Shown: positions 1 through 7,021, numbered from the stretch's first letter. The stretch is 12,974 nt of DNA from Candidatus Woesearchaeota archaeon (GCA_030590605.1 JAUUYB010000016.1:1-12974); one strand, 5' to 3'. Numbers and translations: made by a program. Notes: generated from the letters alone by a model not told the origin.

Positions 1-201
1 AGGTTGAAAAGGGCAGCGATTGAGCTCAGATCAGCTACTTCAGAAGATTCTCCTTTAGAAGAAACAACTAAAAAAGCCCTAAGTAAGGTTTGGAATATGA
101 TGAATATACACACCAATCTTATCAATGAAGGAAAGGATAGAGAAAAATACCAGAAATTTTACTCTATCGGCAAGAGCAATTACATGCAACCTCTTGACTG
201 A
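1..201 (+). CDS. C-terminal end of an unrecognised protein (partial)
   Basis: The frame is open from the first base of the window to a TGA at 199-201, so this is the last 66 codons of a gene that starts upstream. An in-frame TTG at 4 could be read as a start but has no visible ribosome binding site in the sequence given. The tail is hydrophilic, rich in Lys, Glu and Ser, has no membrane segment and no cysteine, and ends in MQPLD. I do not recognise a family. It converges on the response-regulator gene, leaving 9 bases between the stop codons. Confidence 0.5.
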   Translation, partial: RLKRAAIELRSATSEDSPLEETTKKALSKVWNMMNIHTNLINEGKDREKYQKFYSIGKSNYMQPLD

Positions 202-210
202 CTTTCTGTC

Positions 211-564
211 TTATAGATCCAGCACACGATTCATCTCAGATTTCAGTCTTGTCAGATCATCGCTTTTAGTCACATAACTATCTGCTGCGATCGATTTCAT
301 ATCTTCTCTGAATTCCTCATACGCAGAAAATAAGATCACTGGTAGATTATAATGATCTTCTCTTAATTTATGAAGAAAATCAAGCCCATTGTGATTTGGG
401 AATCTGATATCTAGAAGTAGCATATCTGGATTTTCTTCTGCGATTTTCTCCAGACCTTCATGTGGAGAATCATATCCGATCACATGATATCCTTCCTCCC
501 TCAATTCTTCTTCGACTAGGAGCCTATAAGATTCATTATCATCCATATGTAGTATTTTTATCAT
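211..564 (-). CDS. Stand-alone response regulator receiver (CheY-like)
   Basis: A 117-residue single receiver domain with no output domain. The acidic pair D8-D9 lies after the first beta strand. The predicted phospho-acceptor is D52 in LLLDIRFP, followed by the switch residue S80 (ILFSA) and the conserved K100 (VTKSD). All residues needed for Asp phosphorylation are present, so it should accept phosphate from a histidine kinase; no kinase is encoded in this window. It is divergent from the GGDEF gene and shares the 565-708 intergenic region with it, so a signalling link is plausible but is only inferred from position. The ATG at 564 has no clear Shine-Dalgarno sequence, but a TATA-like box about 27 nt upstream fits leaderless translation. 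Confidence 0.9.
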   Translation of the reverse strand: MIKILHMDDNESYRLLVEEELREEGYHVIGYDSPHEGLEKIAEENPDMLLLDIRFPNHNGLDFLHKLREDHYNLPVILFSAYEEFREDMKSIAADSYVTKSDDLTRLKSEMNRVLDL

Positions 565-581
565 TCTTTTGGTTGTTATTC

Positions 582-600
582 ATCAATGATATATATTGAT
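582..600 (-). promoter_or_regulatory. TATA-type promoter of the receiver gene, with an ATCAAT/ATTGAT inverted repeat
   Basis: The AT-rich stretch at 588-597 gives a TATA-like box on the minus strand centred about 27-29 nt upstream of the ATG at 564, which predicts a leaderless transcript. It lies inside an inverted repeat, ATCAAT (582-587) and ATTGAT (595-600), separated by 7 bases. That could be an operator, but in such AT-rich DNA it may be chance. Confidence 0.4.
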
Positions 601-676
601 TTATATTCAATTCTACCACCTGACACATCACGACTTACTGAAATCTATAATTTAACTACTATTTAGAGACGAAAGC

Positions 677-684
677 TTTATATA
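677..684 (+). promoter_or_regulatory. Archaeal TATA box of the GGDEF gene (leaderless)
   Basis: TTTATATA is preceded by the purine-rich CGAAAG, which resembles a BRE. The centre is about 28 nt upstream of the ATG at 709, so the transcript should begin at or within a few bases of the start codon. No Shine-Dalgarno sequence is seen before the ATG, which agrees with leaderless initiation. Confidence 0.6.
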
Positions 685-708
685 GTCCTCCTTCTAAGCT
701 GTAAAAAC

Positions 709-1716
709 ATGACCTTATCACTCGAAAACATCATAGACAAGTTCGCCCATATCCCCCCTATAGAGAAAGCTGTCGATTACCTCTCAAACCGAAAATATAA
801 AGGGATCAACGAAAGGCGGCAGATACCAAGGACCATAGACCATCTCACAGGACTCCCGAACAGGCAGACGATGGAGCATGTTTCAGAGAGTATGCTCAGG
901 AGCTCCATAGACACGAACAAGGACTATCATTTTCTCCTCCTCGACATCGATTTCTTCAAACGTATAAATGACTGCTATGGACATCCTGAAGGCGACATCG
1001 TGCTGAAGAACATCGGAAATATACTAAAAGATTCAGTAGAACTGTATATTGAGACCGAACCGCAGGCACAGGTCGAAGTCGCAAGATGGGGCGGTGAGGA
1101 GTTCGCGTTCTCGTTTGTGGGAACAGACCCGGAAGGATTTGCTGAATATATCAGGCAGGAAGTAGAGTCCAGCAATGCAGGCGGGAAGTGCATAAGACCA
1201 AATGGCGAACCTGAAGAGATTACAGTATCTATAGGTATAGACACATTCCGACCAGATGATACCCTTCAGGAAAACGGTAACCCGATACGGAAGACAGTGC
1301 TGGAAGATGTGAGGAAAAAAGCTGATTCAGCTCTCTGTTATGCCAAGCTCCATGGCAGGAACCAGACCCAGAAATACGAAGAAGATGTCAGGGATTTAGA
1401 GCCGAAGATAGCCAGGTGGAGAAAGGTCTATCAGGACTACGCCGACAGTCTTCTCATGGCTGCTCCTCGCGAGCTGGAACAATGCATCCCCGACGGCATC
1501 GATGTCGAAATGAGCGGAAATATATCTCTACCAGTCCACAAAAAAGGTTCAGTCATCCATATAGAAAAAAAGCTTAAAGAAGCGATAAAAGACGGTCTCT
1601 CCTACCTGGTGGCAAGAGGAAAGCTGAAGGACACAAGAGCGATCTATGAAGAAGCTGATTTTATCTATAAGCTGGCAGCACAATACAAAGAGAGTCCCAT
1701 TCTGAAAATTAGATGA
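709..1716 (+). CDS. GGDEF-domain protein, probable diguanylate cyclase
   Basis: 335 residues. The GGDEF domain spans roughly 40-225. It starts with DHLTGLPNR (44-52), then the metal/substrate segment with D79, N87, D88 and GHPEGD (91-96), the signature GGEEF at 128-132, the VSIGI strand near 173-177, and the closing ADSALCYAKLHGRN near 205-218. The signature form is one found in active diguanylate cyclases, which make c-di-GMP from two GTP. The product-inhibition I-site (RxxD before GGDEF) is not present at the expected place. Residues about 230-335 form an alpha-helical C-terminal extension I do not recognise; the first 40 residues hold no clear sensor domain or membrane segment, so the enzyme should be cytosolic. 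GGDEF proteins are rare in archaea. The divergent receiver gene may act with it. Activity is inferred, not shown. Confidence 0.9.
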   Translation: MTLSLENIIDKFAHIPPIEKAVDYLSNRKYKGINERRQIPRTIDHLTGLPNRQTMEHVSESMLRSSIDTNKDYHFLLLDIDFFKRINDCYGHPEGDIVLKNIGNILKDSVELYIETEPQAQVEVARWGGEEFAFSFVGTDPEGFAEYIRQEVESSNAGGKCIRPNGEPEEITVSIGIDTFRPDDTLQENGNPIRKTVLEDVRKKADSALCYAKLHGRNQTQKYEEDVRDLEPKIARWRKVYQDYADSLLMAAPRELEQCIPDGIDVEMSGNISLPVHKKGSVIHIEKKLKEAIKDGLSYLVARGKLKDTRAIYEEADFIYKLAAQYKESPILKIR

Positions 1717-1771
1717 GAAGAAAACGGATCAAAGAGTCAATCCATATAACCGATGACCTGCCTAAAATCAT

Positions 1772-2539
1772 TCAATTCGTCTTCCCTTCGCTGATAGTGG
1801 AGAGATTCTGTGTCTTTTCGAGTTCTATCACCGCATTCGCTAGCTGTCTTCCCCCCACGATCTTCGGAAGCACGACTATCTGTGCACCTATCTTATGGAG
1901 CCGTTTCACCGCATTCTCATCTCTCGCCTCTGCTGCAAGCGTGACCTGTGGGTTGATATCCGATGCAGTCATCATGAGGTAGATGTTATCTGCGTCTGTC
2001 CCAAGAGTCCCGATGATAGCTTTCGCATTGTCGATCTGAGCCTTCTTAAGGACAGATGGCTCTAGCGCATCCCCTTGTATGATCTCTAGTCCAGCTTCTA
2101 GGAGCTGGGTAGCTCGTTCCTGATCTCTTTCTATGATTATGAACTTGTGTTTCGCTTGCTTGAGCGTCTGGGTTACATATTTACCGAGCTGTCCATAACC
2201 GCAGACAATTATATGATTCTTCATCTTCTTCATCCTGATGATACCTCCTCTGAATCCAGTAAGAAATAACCGTGTCTGGCCCTCTATGACTGTCTTTGCC
2301 ATGAGCGTGCCGATATAGATCACTGACCCCATTCCTAAGAACACCGACCCCATGGTGATTATCCTTCCAGGGATTGTTAAAGTTGGGATATGTCCGCCGA
2401 CCGTCGTGATTGTGAGAAATATGTGGTAGAACGCCTCAAAGAGCGTGACGCCCTCTGTGACTGAGATGCTATACGTCCCTGTGAAGAGTACAACTATGAA
2501 TAATAAAGTACCTTCAAAGATGTTCTTAAGCGTACCCAA
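1772..2539 (-). CDS. Two-TM potassium channel-like protein with RCK/TrkA-N domain
   Basis: 255 residues. Hydrophobic helices lie at about 9-24 and 60-84, with a pore-loop segment between them containing TTVGGH at 45-50. A Rossmann-type RCK (TrkA-N) domain follows from about 108, with GYGQLG (114-119), the acidic end of strand 2 (E137) and GDALEPSVL (156-164). This is the MthK-like layout: a ligand-gated tetrameric K+ channel in the cytoplasmic membrane with a cytosolic regulatory ring. The usual filter TVGYG reads TVGGH here, so ion selectivity is uncertain. No TrkA-C domain is seen after the RCK domain. The start is TTG at 2539: an in-frame TAG lies 21 nt upstream at 2561-2563, no ATG intervenes, and GAGGG at 2547-2551 is well spaced (7 nt). 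It converges on the GGDEF gene. Confidence 0.88.
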   Translation of the reverse strand: MGTLKNIFEGTLLFIVVLFTGTYSISVTEGVTLFEAFYHIFLTITTVGGHIPTLTIPGRIITMGSVFLGMGSVIYIGTLMAKTVIEGQTRLFLTGFRGGIIRMKKMKNHIIVCGYGQLGKYVTQTLKQAKHKFIIIERDQERATQLLEAGLEIIQGDALEPSVLKKAQIDNAKAIIGTLGTDADNIYLMMTASDINPQVTLAAEARDENAVKRLHKIGAQIVVLPKIVGGRQLANAVIELEKTQNLSTISEGKTN

Positions 2540-2546
2540 TCCAAAA

Positions 2547-2551
2547 CCCTC
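2547..2551 (-). promoter_or_regulatory. Ribosome binding site that fixes the TTG start of the channel gene
   Basis: GAGGG on the minus strand, 7 nt before the TTG at 2539. Because an in-frame stop sits at 2561-2563 and no ATG lies between, this site supports the unusual TTG start. Confidence 0.6.
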
Positions 2552-2580
2552 TTTTTTAGTCTACACTCTGGATTCAAGCA

Positions 2581-2589
2581 TTTAAATAT
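2581..2589 (-). promoter_or_regulatory. TATA box of the channel gene
   Basis: ATATTTAAA on the minus strand, preceded by the BRE-like GGAAAG. The predicted transcription start is near 2559, giving a short leader of about 20 nt that contains the GAGGG ribosome binding site. Confidence 0.55.
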
Positions 2590-2620
2590 CTTTCCTAACA
2601 ATCTGCTCTAAAAAGTATCT

Positions 2621-4243
2621 TCAACTTTCAGCAAGAAGTTTACGCAGCTCAGCGAGCTCACTCTCGATATCATCAATCTTCTCGATGATTATTTCCCGTG
2701 TCTTATCTTCAATATAGTCTTCTTGTGAACCTTCCTCATCATCTTCGATAACCGGCTCTTCTCCTAGAAGATATGCATTCAATTTGTCATCGTCCTGGAA
2801 TGGAATTACTTCATTCGTGGCTGCATCGACCAGTACTGTGTATGAGACTCCTGCGAAATCTGATGGGGTGATAGAGAGCATCCAGAACAGATTACCGTCC
2901 ACGATGTAAGGACGAGGCTCTACTACCCTTGATGTCGCCCAATCGATCATCGGAAATTGTTTCTTGACATACGAGACCACTCTTACAGGTCCTGTAAGTG
3001 TCTGGTCTTCATCTAGCTCAAGTAGGTCTATCTTTCCTGAGAATGCATCTACCAGGAATATCTTGAATACGCCATAGCTTTCTCCGTATGGCTCTGTTGC
3101 GACTATCCATTTCAGGCCTTCTGATGTGTCCATGAGGAATGGCTGTCTGTTCGACTGTCCGTAGACATCTGATATCTCTATCTGATCCTTATGCAGGAAG
3201 ACTGCATTGATCCAGCCGTTCACACATTTATATGAATCCACCTGCAGACGTGCAAGTGATTCAGGGTATATCTTATTGCCCTGGAGGATCTGATTCTTCG
3301 AGACATCTTTTACATCGACCCAGGTAGTATCACCTTCGCGATCTACGATAAATACTCCTTTGAAATATGGCACCATCACAGGGAAACTGAATCTGTATCC
3401 GATGATGCTCGCGATTGTATAGATATCTCCTGAATTCTCGATGTAATATATATCGTCGATATTCATCCAGTAATCTTCTTTGTAAATGACCCATTCTATA
3501 TTGTCTGTGATCCCGATGCCTTCACCTACCTTCATGGTCTGGGTGATTATCCTGGTATCGCGGTCTGTATTAGTGGCGTCTGCTACCAGGATTCCCTGGA
3601 CTTCCTCAGTGAGGTATAGGATCCCTCCATCAGGTATCCTTGGACTGGTCCAGGCAAGTGTACCGTTAAGTATGATGAGGTCAAGCGGTCCTACTTTCTC
3701 TCGTGATTTCTGCAGGCTGTCTTCAAGATACCTGTTCGCTATCGCCATTGGAAGAAGGCGCGTGTTCCTTGAGTCAGGCAGGGTGCTGATCTTGTTGTAT
3801 TCTTCCGTATTGACTATGCTTTTTTGCATGAGCACGTCATTGAACATCAGGAGTAGGAAACAGACAGCCATGACTCCGCCGATGATCATCGCCACCTCTC
3901 TCTTACGGTAGAAGAGCGCTGCTGAGAGTCCGGCTGATAGGAGAAAGAAAAGGGTGATTACAGGAACGATGTAGAATGCGATGATGATATCATGTATCCA
4001 TGGCCTGAAAAACCAGAACAATATTATGAACAATACCCCGGTGATACTCAGGAATATAGTCAGATGTTTACGGTTCGGCCGTACCGGAATCCCTCTGTTG
4101 TTCTTGAAAAGCGTCCCTCCCTTGAATCCAAGGAGCCCGCCTAAGAGGATACCTAATAATGGATTACCGACAAGGATTCCGAAGATCAGACCCGCTGCAA
4201 GTCCTATTCCGATTGCAGACATGAGTGTTGAGTGCATACGCAT
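2621..4243 (-). CDS. Polytopic envelope protein with large C-terminal domain, function unknown
   Basis: 540 residues. The N-terminal 140 residues hold a glycine-rich hydrophobic hairpin (about 8-45), then helices at about 61-79, 84-111 and 117-136. The remaining 400 residues are soluble, rich in beta-strand patterns and aromatic residues, and probably lie outside the membrane. Motifs that look conserved include NRYLEDSLQKSREK (about 171-184), PYFKGVFIVDREG, SDVYGQSNRQPFLMD and WMLSITPSDFAGVSYTVLVDA. An acidic linker (about 486-505) leads to a short coiled coil at the end (about 508-540). The text reads like a conserved family, but I cannot name it and assign no function. The start at ATG 4243 lies 28 nt from a TATA box, and AGGTG at 4250-4254 is also well placed. 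Confidence 0.75.
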   Translation of the reverse strand: MRMHSTLMSAIGIGLAAGLIFGILVGNPLLGILLGGLLGFKGGTLFKNNRGIPVRPNRKHLTIFLSITGVLFIILFWFFRPWIHDIIIAFYIVPVITLFFLLSAGLSAALFYRKREVAMIIGGVMAVCFLLLMFNDVLMQKSIVNTEEYNKISTLPDSRNTRLLPMAIANRYLEDSLQKSREKVGPLDLIILNGTLAWTSPRIPDGGILYLTEEVQGILVADATNTDRDTRIITQTMKVGEGIGITDNIEWVIYKEDYWMNIDDIYYIENSGDIYTIASIIGYRFSFPVMVPYFKGVFIVDREGDTTWVDVKDVSKNQILQGNKIYPESLARLQVDSYKCVNGWINAVFLHKDQIEISDVYGQSNRQPFLMDTSEGLKWIVATEPYGESYGVFKIFLVDAFSGKIDLLELDEDQTLTGPVRVVSYVKKQFPMIDWATSRVVEPRPYIVDGNLFWMLSITPSDFAGVSYTVLVDAATNEVIPFQDDDKLNAYLLGEEPVIEDDEEGSQEDYIEDKTREIIIEKIDDIESELAELRKLLAES

Positions 4244-4266
4244 GTCTTACACCTGGTTTGAGATGA

Positions 4267-4274
4267 TATTTAAA
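4267..4274 (-). promoter_or_regulatory. TATA box of the 540-residue envelope protein gene
   Basis: TTTAAATA on the minus strand, centred about 28 nt upstream of the ATG at 4243. A leaderless transcript would exclude the AGGTG at 4250-4254; if that site is used, transcription must start a little further upstream. Confidence 0.5.
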
Positions 4275-4333
4275 TCTTGCTAGAATGATGGCTATTATGA
4301 AATCCTCGCTACTATCGTAATACCTTAGAATAT

Positions 4334-5269
4334 TCACATCTCATGTATGACCTTTTTCTTGAGGATCGGTCCTGTTGATTCATCATATGTGTAGAGTGCA
4401 TGTTCTATACGCGGATCAGTGTAAGCTCGTGATTTGAGTATCCTCCAGGAAGGTAACAGTTTTTTTTGGTGATTCTTCATCTTGCCGACGAAGTCATAAT
4501 CGAACGCTTTCACTTGTGAAGAGAGAGCGGCCTTATCAGTCTCAGGATGGATGAAAGCTTGGATTCCATGATAGATATCCAAGAACCCATGCCTAAAGTA
4601 CTCCTTGACATCTTGTGTTACTTTCATATCATGGTCTTCTATGAATTTGAGTGTCTCATAATACGACCGTATGACTAGCATCTGGTATCTGGTACTCCCT
4701 GTCACACTATCAATATCTATCAGTTCCCCCTTTATCTCGAATCCGTTATAAGTATCATTCGCTGAGTTGAGCGTGAAGAATAATGTCGCCAGCGCATCCT
4801 CCGATTTCAATTCAAAAAATCTGGGATGGACATATATTGCCTGTGTGTCCTCCAAGCCGATACGGTGAGGTTCGCTATAGGTCCATGCTGTGATATTGCT
4901 GAGTTCTTCAACAGGTATGACATAGTCGATATCTTCCTCCTGCTGTCTTTTGAGCAGGTCATGATAGAATACTCTTGTATCATCAGAATAATATGGAAGG
5001 AACGCATCGCAATCGAATCCGTACGATTCAGTGAAACGAGTGACTAGATCCTCAAGCGCGGCCTCTTGGGATTCCGCAGTCTTAGGATCATGCACTAGCA
5101 ACCTCATCTCATAGAGTTGAAGGTCTGACAATCGTTGTCTGGATTTCGCTGCTGCTGGTTTCACGAATGCAGCGGTGGCTATTCCTGCCATGAGGGTAAA
5201 GAAATCTCTTCTATCGATTACCGGCTGTGCAGTTATCAATCGTGAGAGCATGTCTAATCCCTTTTCCAT
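4334..5269 (-). CDS. Probable Tat-exported protein of unknown function
   Basis: 311 residues. The N-terminus carries a twin-arginine signal: D19-R20-R21-D22-F23-F24, then a mildly hydrophobic stretch (26-36) and an AAA cleavage region ending at about A41. The protein is thus expected to fold in the cytoplasm and be exported by the Tat system. The mature part (about 42-311) is mixed alpha/beta, hydrophilic and has a single cysteine (C87); I see no HExxH or other catalytic signature and no known family. The first ATG (5269) is favoured because a TATA box lies 27 nt upstream, fitting leaderless initiation; an internal ATG at 5251, preceded by AAGGG, would also keep the signal intact. The gene is divergent from the LarE-like gene, with both promoters in 73 bp. 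Confidence 0.7.
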   Translation of the reverse strand: MEKGLDMLSRLITAQPVIDRRDFFTLMAGIATAAFVKPAAAKSRQRLSDLQLYEMRLLVHDPKTAESQEAALEDLVTRFTESYGFDCDAFLPYYSDDTRVFYHDLLKRQQEEDIDYVIPVEELSNITAWTYSEPHRIGLEDTQAIYVHPRFFELKSEDALATLFFTLNSANDTYNGFEIKGELIDIDSVTGSTRYQMLVIRSYYETLKFIEDHDMKVTQDVKEYFRHGFLDIYHGIQAFIHPETDKAALSSQVKAFDYDFVGKMKNHQKKLLPSWRILKSRAYTDPRIEHALYTYDESTGPILKKKVIHEM

Positions 5270-5292
5270 ACTGGAGAAGAAGCATTTGCCAG

Positions 5293-5300
5293 ATTTAATA
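5293..5300 (-). promoter_or_regulatory. TATA box of the Tat-signal gene (leaderless)
   Basis: TATTAAAT on the minus strand with the BRE-like GGAAAG directly upstream (5301-5306). Its centre is about 27 nt from the ATG at 5269, so the mRNA should start at the initiation codon. Confidence 0.55.
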
Positions 5301-5311
5301 CTTTCCTAACA

Positions 5312-5319
5312 TTTATATA
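5312..5319 (+). promoter_or_regulatory. TATA box of the LarE-like gene (leaderless)
   Basis: TTTATATA within an AT-rich run, centred 27-28 nt upstream of the ATG at 5343. No Shine-Dalgarno sequence precedes the ATG. It lies back to back with the promoter of the divergent Tat-signal gene, only about 12 bases away, so binding of one initiation complex may hinder the other. Confidence 0.55.
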
Positions 5320-5342
5320 TAAATAAGATAATAAATGGTATC

Positions 5343-6101
5343 ATGAAGAAGCTTGAGGCATTGAAGGAAAAATTAAAAAATATGGATAGGGCAGCTCTTG
5401 CTTTCTCAGGATCGCTTTCATCTATCATCCTGTTGAAGATCGGCGAGGCTATCATGGGAAACAAGCTTATTGTCCTTACAGTAGACTCTCCTTTCTTTCC
5501 ATCCTATGCATTGATGGAGACTAAAAATATCGTCAAAGGTCTGAAATGCGTCCATAAGATAATACAGTTGGAAAAAGACGTGACACAGAAGATCGAACCG
5601 AATACCACATTCAGATATTATTACTATATGGATGAGATCATCCGTGCTGTGAAGAAGCACACAAACGATCCCATACTCTTAGGTGCCCGTTATGTGTCTG
5701 ATCCTGACCATGATGCACTCAATAAGCTTGTGAAAGAGTATAGCATCATGACCCCGCTTTCCTCGAAGACTATAACGATGGATGATCTGCGTGAGATGGC
5801 GAAGATCATCGGTATAGACATCACTCACCTGCATTCTATGTCCTGGCTGGGGAATCGGATTCCCTACGGTATCCCGATAACATTGGATCTCTTGAAGCGG
5901 ATCGATGAATTCGAGAACCACCTGCTCGGGATGGGCATCCATCATTCTAAAGTCATGGTAGGAGACGATCATACTGCTATCATCACAGTGAGCCATGCAG
6001 ACATGCAGGAATTGGTCTGGCATTCAAAATCTATCGATAAGAAAGGAAAGGTTCTCGGTTTCGAGAAGGTCTCTGTACAGGTCCCTGAGATATTATTGTG
6101 A
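5343..6101 (+). CDS. LarE-family PP-loop protein with degenerate signature (possible pseudoenzyme)
   Basis: 252 residues with the LarE/ExsB-like ATP-dependent sulfur-transferase layout: N-terminal helix, strand ALAFSGSLSS (18-27), VLTVDSPFFPSY (44-55), RYYYYM (91-96), then SWLGNRIPYGIPIT (167-180) and a C-terminal KVMVGDDHTAIITV segment (203-216). In the family the PP-loop normally reads SGGxDS, the mid segment RCYxCK and the third segment SPCLASR; here the PP-loop reads SGSLSS, both mid cysteines are tyrosine or similar, and the third cysteine position is Trp/Leu. The only cysteine is C68. ATP pyrophosphatase chemistry and sulfur donation as known for LarE therefore look lost. The frame is intact and promoter-equipped, so it is not an obvious pseudogene; a binding or structural role is possible. 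No LarB or LarC gene is nearby. Confidence 0.75.
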   Translation: MKKLEALKEKLKNMDRAALAFSGSLSSIILLKIGEAIMGNKLIVLTVDSPFFPSYALMETKNIVKGLKCVHKIIQLEKDVTQKIEPNTTFRYYYYMDEIIRAVKKHTNDPILLGARYVSDPDHDALNKLVKEYSIMTPLSSKTITMDDLREMAKIIGIDITHLHSMSWLGNRIPYGIPITLDLLKRIDEFENHLLGMGIHHSKVMVGDDHTAIITVSHADMQELVWHSKSIDKKGKVLGFEKVSVQVPEILL

Positions 6102-6467
6102 TTACATCACTGCAATCGTCATTTCAGAAGGATTGACAAAATCAGGCTTAATTCTTTCAAGATTCAGGGCACTTGTTTTTTCAGAATTTCTGATTAAAGA
6201 TTTCACGAATATCTTTATTTTTATGATATCTTCGCTCGTGCTAAGTTTTATCTTTATTCCGACGATTTTGTTTAGGAATCTCTTGGCGAGTCCAAAGTGT
6301 TTGGACGCATTGAGTAATTCAAGACCCACAATCTCCCCTTTATCATCTAGATCAAATATGATTTCTCCTTTTTGAAAAGAAGAGACATACTCTCTTTTCA
6401 TAGGAGAAGCAGAGAATATGTCTGTTTCAAGATCATAAGACGCTTTTGCAGGGATGGTTGGTTTCAT
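6102..6467 (-). CDS. DUF2283-family protein with C-terminal extension
   Basis: 121 residues. The segment from about 10 to 56 fits DUF2283: YDLETDIF (11-18), then IIFDLDDKGEIVGLELLNASK (about 36-56). DUF2283 proteins are usually 60-90 residues; this one carries an extra 65-residue basic tail (about 57-121) I do not recognise. The family has no established biochemical activity, but members are often found beside small DUF4258-type proteins, as here with the gene at 6671, an arrangement that recalls toxin-antitoxin pairs. The ATG at 6467 is preceded by AAAGGAG (about 8 nt). A structured repeat (6499-6674) now separates it from its upstream partner. Its stop codon directly abuts that of the convergent LarE-like gene. 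Confidence 0.7.
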   Translation of the reverse strand: MKPTIPAKASYDLETDIFSASPMKREYVSSFQKGEIIFDLDDKGEIVGLELLNASKHFGLAKRFLNKIVGIKIKLSTSEDIIKIKIFVKSLIRNSEKTSALNLERIKPDFVNPSEMTIAVM

Positions 6468-6498
6468 ATTCGTTTTCTCCTTTCTGAATCACTGGGAA

Positions 6499-6674
6499 AT
6501 AACAAAAATCCGGATTGACTACTGCGAGTCCTAACCCACTACCTCAAGGTCGGGGTTTTAACCGGACTCGCCAAAATTCTTGAATCAGGATTTTTGGAAT
6601 AATAAATCTCGCCCTAAAGGGAGGGGTAATATACCCCAACATAAATCTCCCCATCGAATGGCGAGATTTATTAT
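6499..6674 (+). repeat. Two-armed structured repeat, copy C
   Basis: ATAA, then arm 1 (6503-6596), the two bases GA, then arm 2 (6599-6674). Arm 1 outer stem: 6503-6516 pairs with 6583-6596, 13 of 14 positions. Within it GCGAGTCC (6524-6531) pairs perfectly with GGACTCGC (6564-6571). Arm 2 outer stem: 6599-6613 pairs with 6660-6674, 15 of 15, and contains a hairpin GGGGTA-ATA-TACCCC (6623-6637). A near copy of the arm-2 left strand (ATAAATCTC at 6641-6649) offers an alternative partner. The arms differ in sequence from copies A and B but pair in the same way. It lies between the DUF4258-like and DUF2283 genes, and its right end holds the stop codon of the former. Mobile repeat or structured RNA are both possible. 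Confidence 0.8.
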
Positions 6675-7021
6675 ATTGTGATGAATTTGATTTTATTTTC
6701 GTTAACAATCCTGATTATGATATTTATGTCCTTGCCAGTTTCGTAATCGAACCAAAGTTTATATACATTTTCATTTTGTTCGGTGATTCCGAGTACTTTC
6801 TTTTGCACGACAAGATCTCTGATCTCATTGGGTACCAACTTTCTTTCCCCACATTGTTCTAGGTAATGTTTTGACTCGATATAACAGAAACTTTCCCTAT
6901 CTGATATGCTCGTCCTACCCCACTTTTCAAGTGGAGTATTCCCGGACTCGCTAACTCTTGAGGGAAAGTTTCTGGAATCATAAAGTCGAGCTGTCGAGCT
7001 TGTATCCACCAGATGAATCAA
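6671..7021 (-). CDS. DUF4258-like small protein with repeat-derived N-terminus (probably damaged)
   Basis: Residues 48-116 resemble the DUF4258 family of small RelE-like-sized proteins: a KHYLEQCGERKL segment (51-62; H52, E59-R60), a following helix PNEIRDLVV (64-72) and beta strands YKLWFDYETG and IIIRIVNENKIKFITI. Residues 1-47 are translated entirely from structured repeat copy A (6881-7046), and the boundary falls exactly at residue 47/48. No start codon remains inside the family-like part, so the original start was most likely displaced by the repeat. Translation from the ATG at 7021 would give a chimeric protein; otherwise the gene is a 5'-truncated remnant. The stop codon lies in the end of repeat copy C. 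With the downstream DUF2283 gene it forms a possible toxin-antitoxin-like pair. The family assignment is by pattern only. Confidence 0.55.
   Translation of the reverse strand: MIHLVDTSSTARLYDSRNFPSRVSESGNTPLEKWGRTSISDRESFCYIESKHYLEQCGERKLVPNEIRDLVVQKKVLGITEQNENVYKLWFDYETGKDINIIIRIVNENKIKFITI

Noticed and set aside
3486..3911. Open frame of 141 codons opposite the envelope protein gene
   Set aside because: Antisense to a long gene with clear membrane segments and motif-like stretches; no promoter or ribosome binding site.
5679..6023. Open frame of 114 codons opposite the LarE-like gene
   Set aside because: The plus-strand frame matches a known family over its full length and has a promoter; the minus frame has neither.
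6524..6571. GC-rich folded segment that at first looks like a tRNA or its T-arm
   Set aside because: There is no acceptor stem, anticodon arm or CCA-type end, and the same architecture recurs in copies A and B with different sequence.
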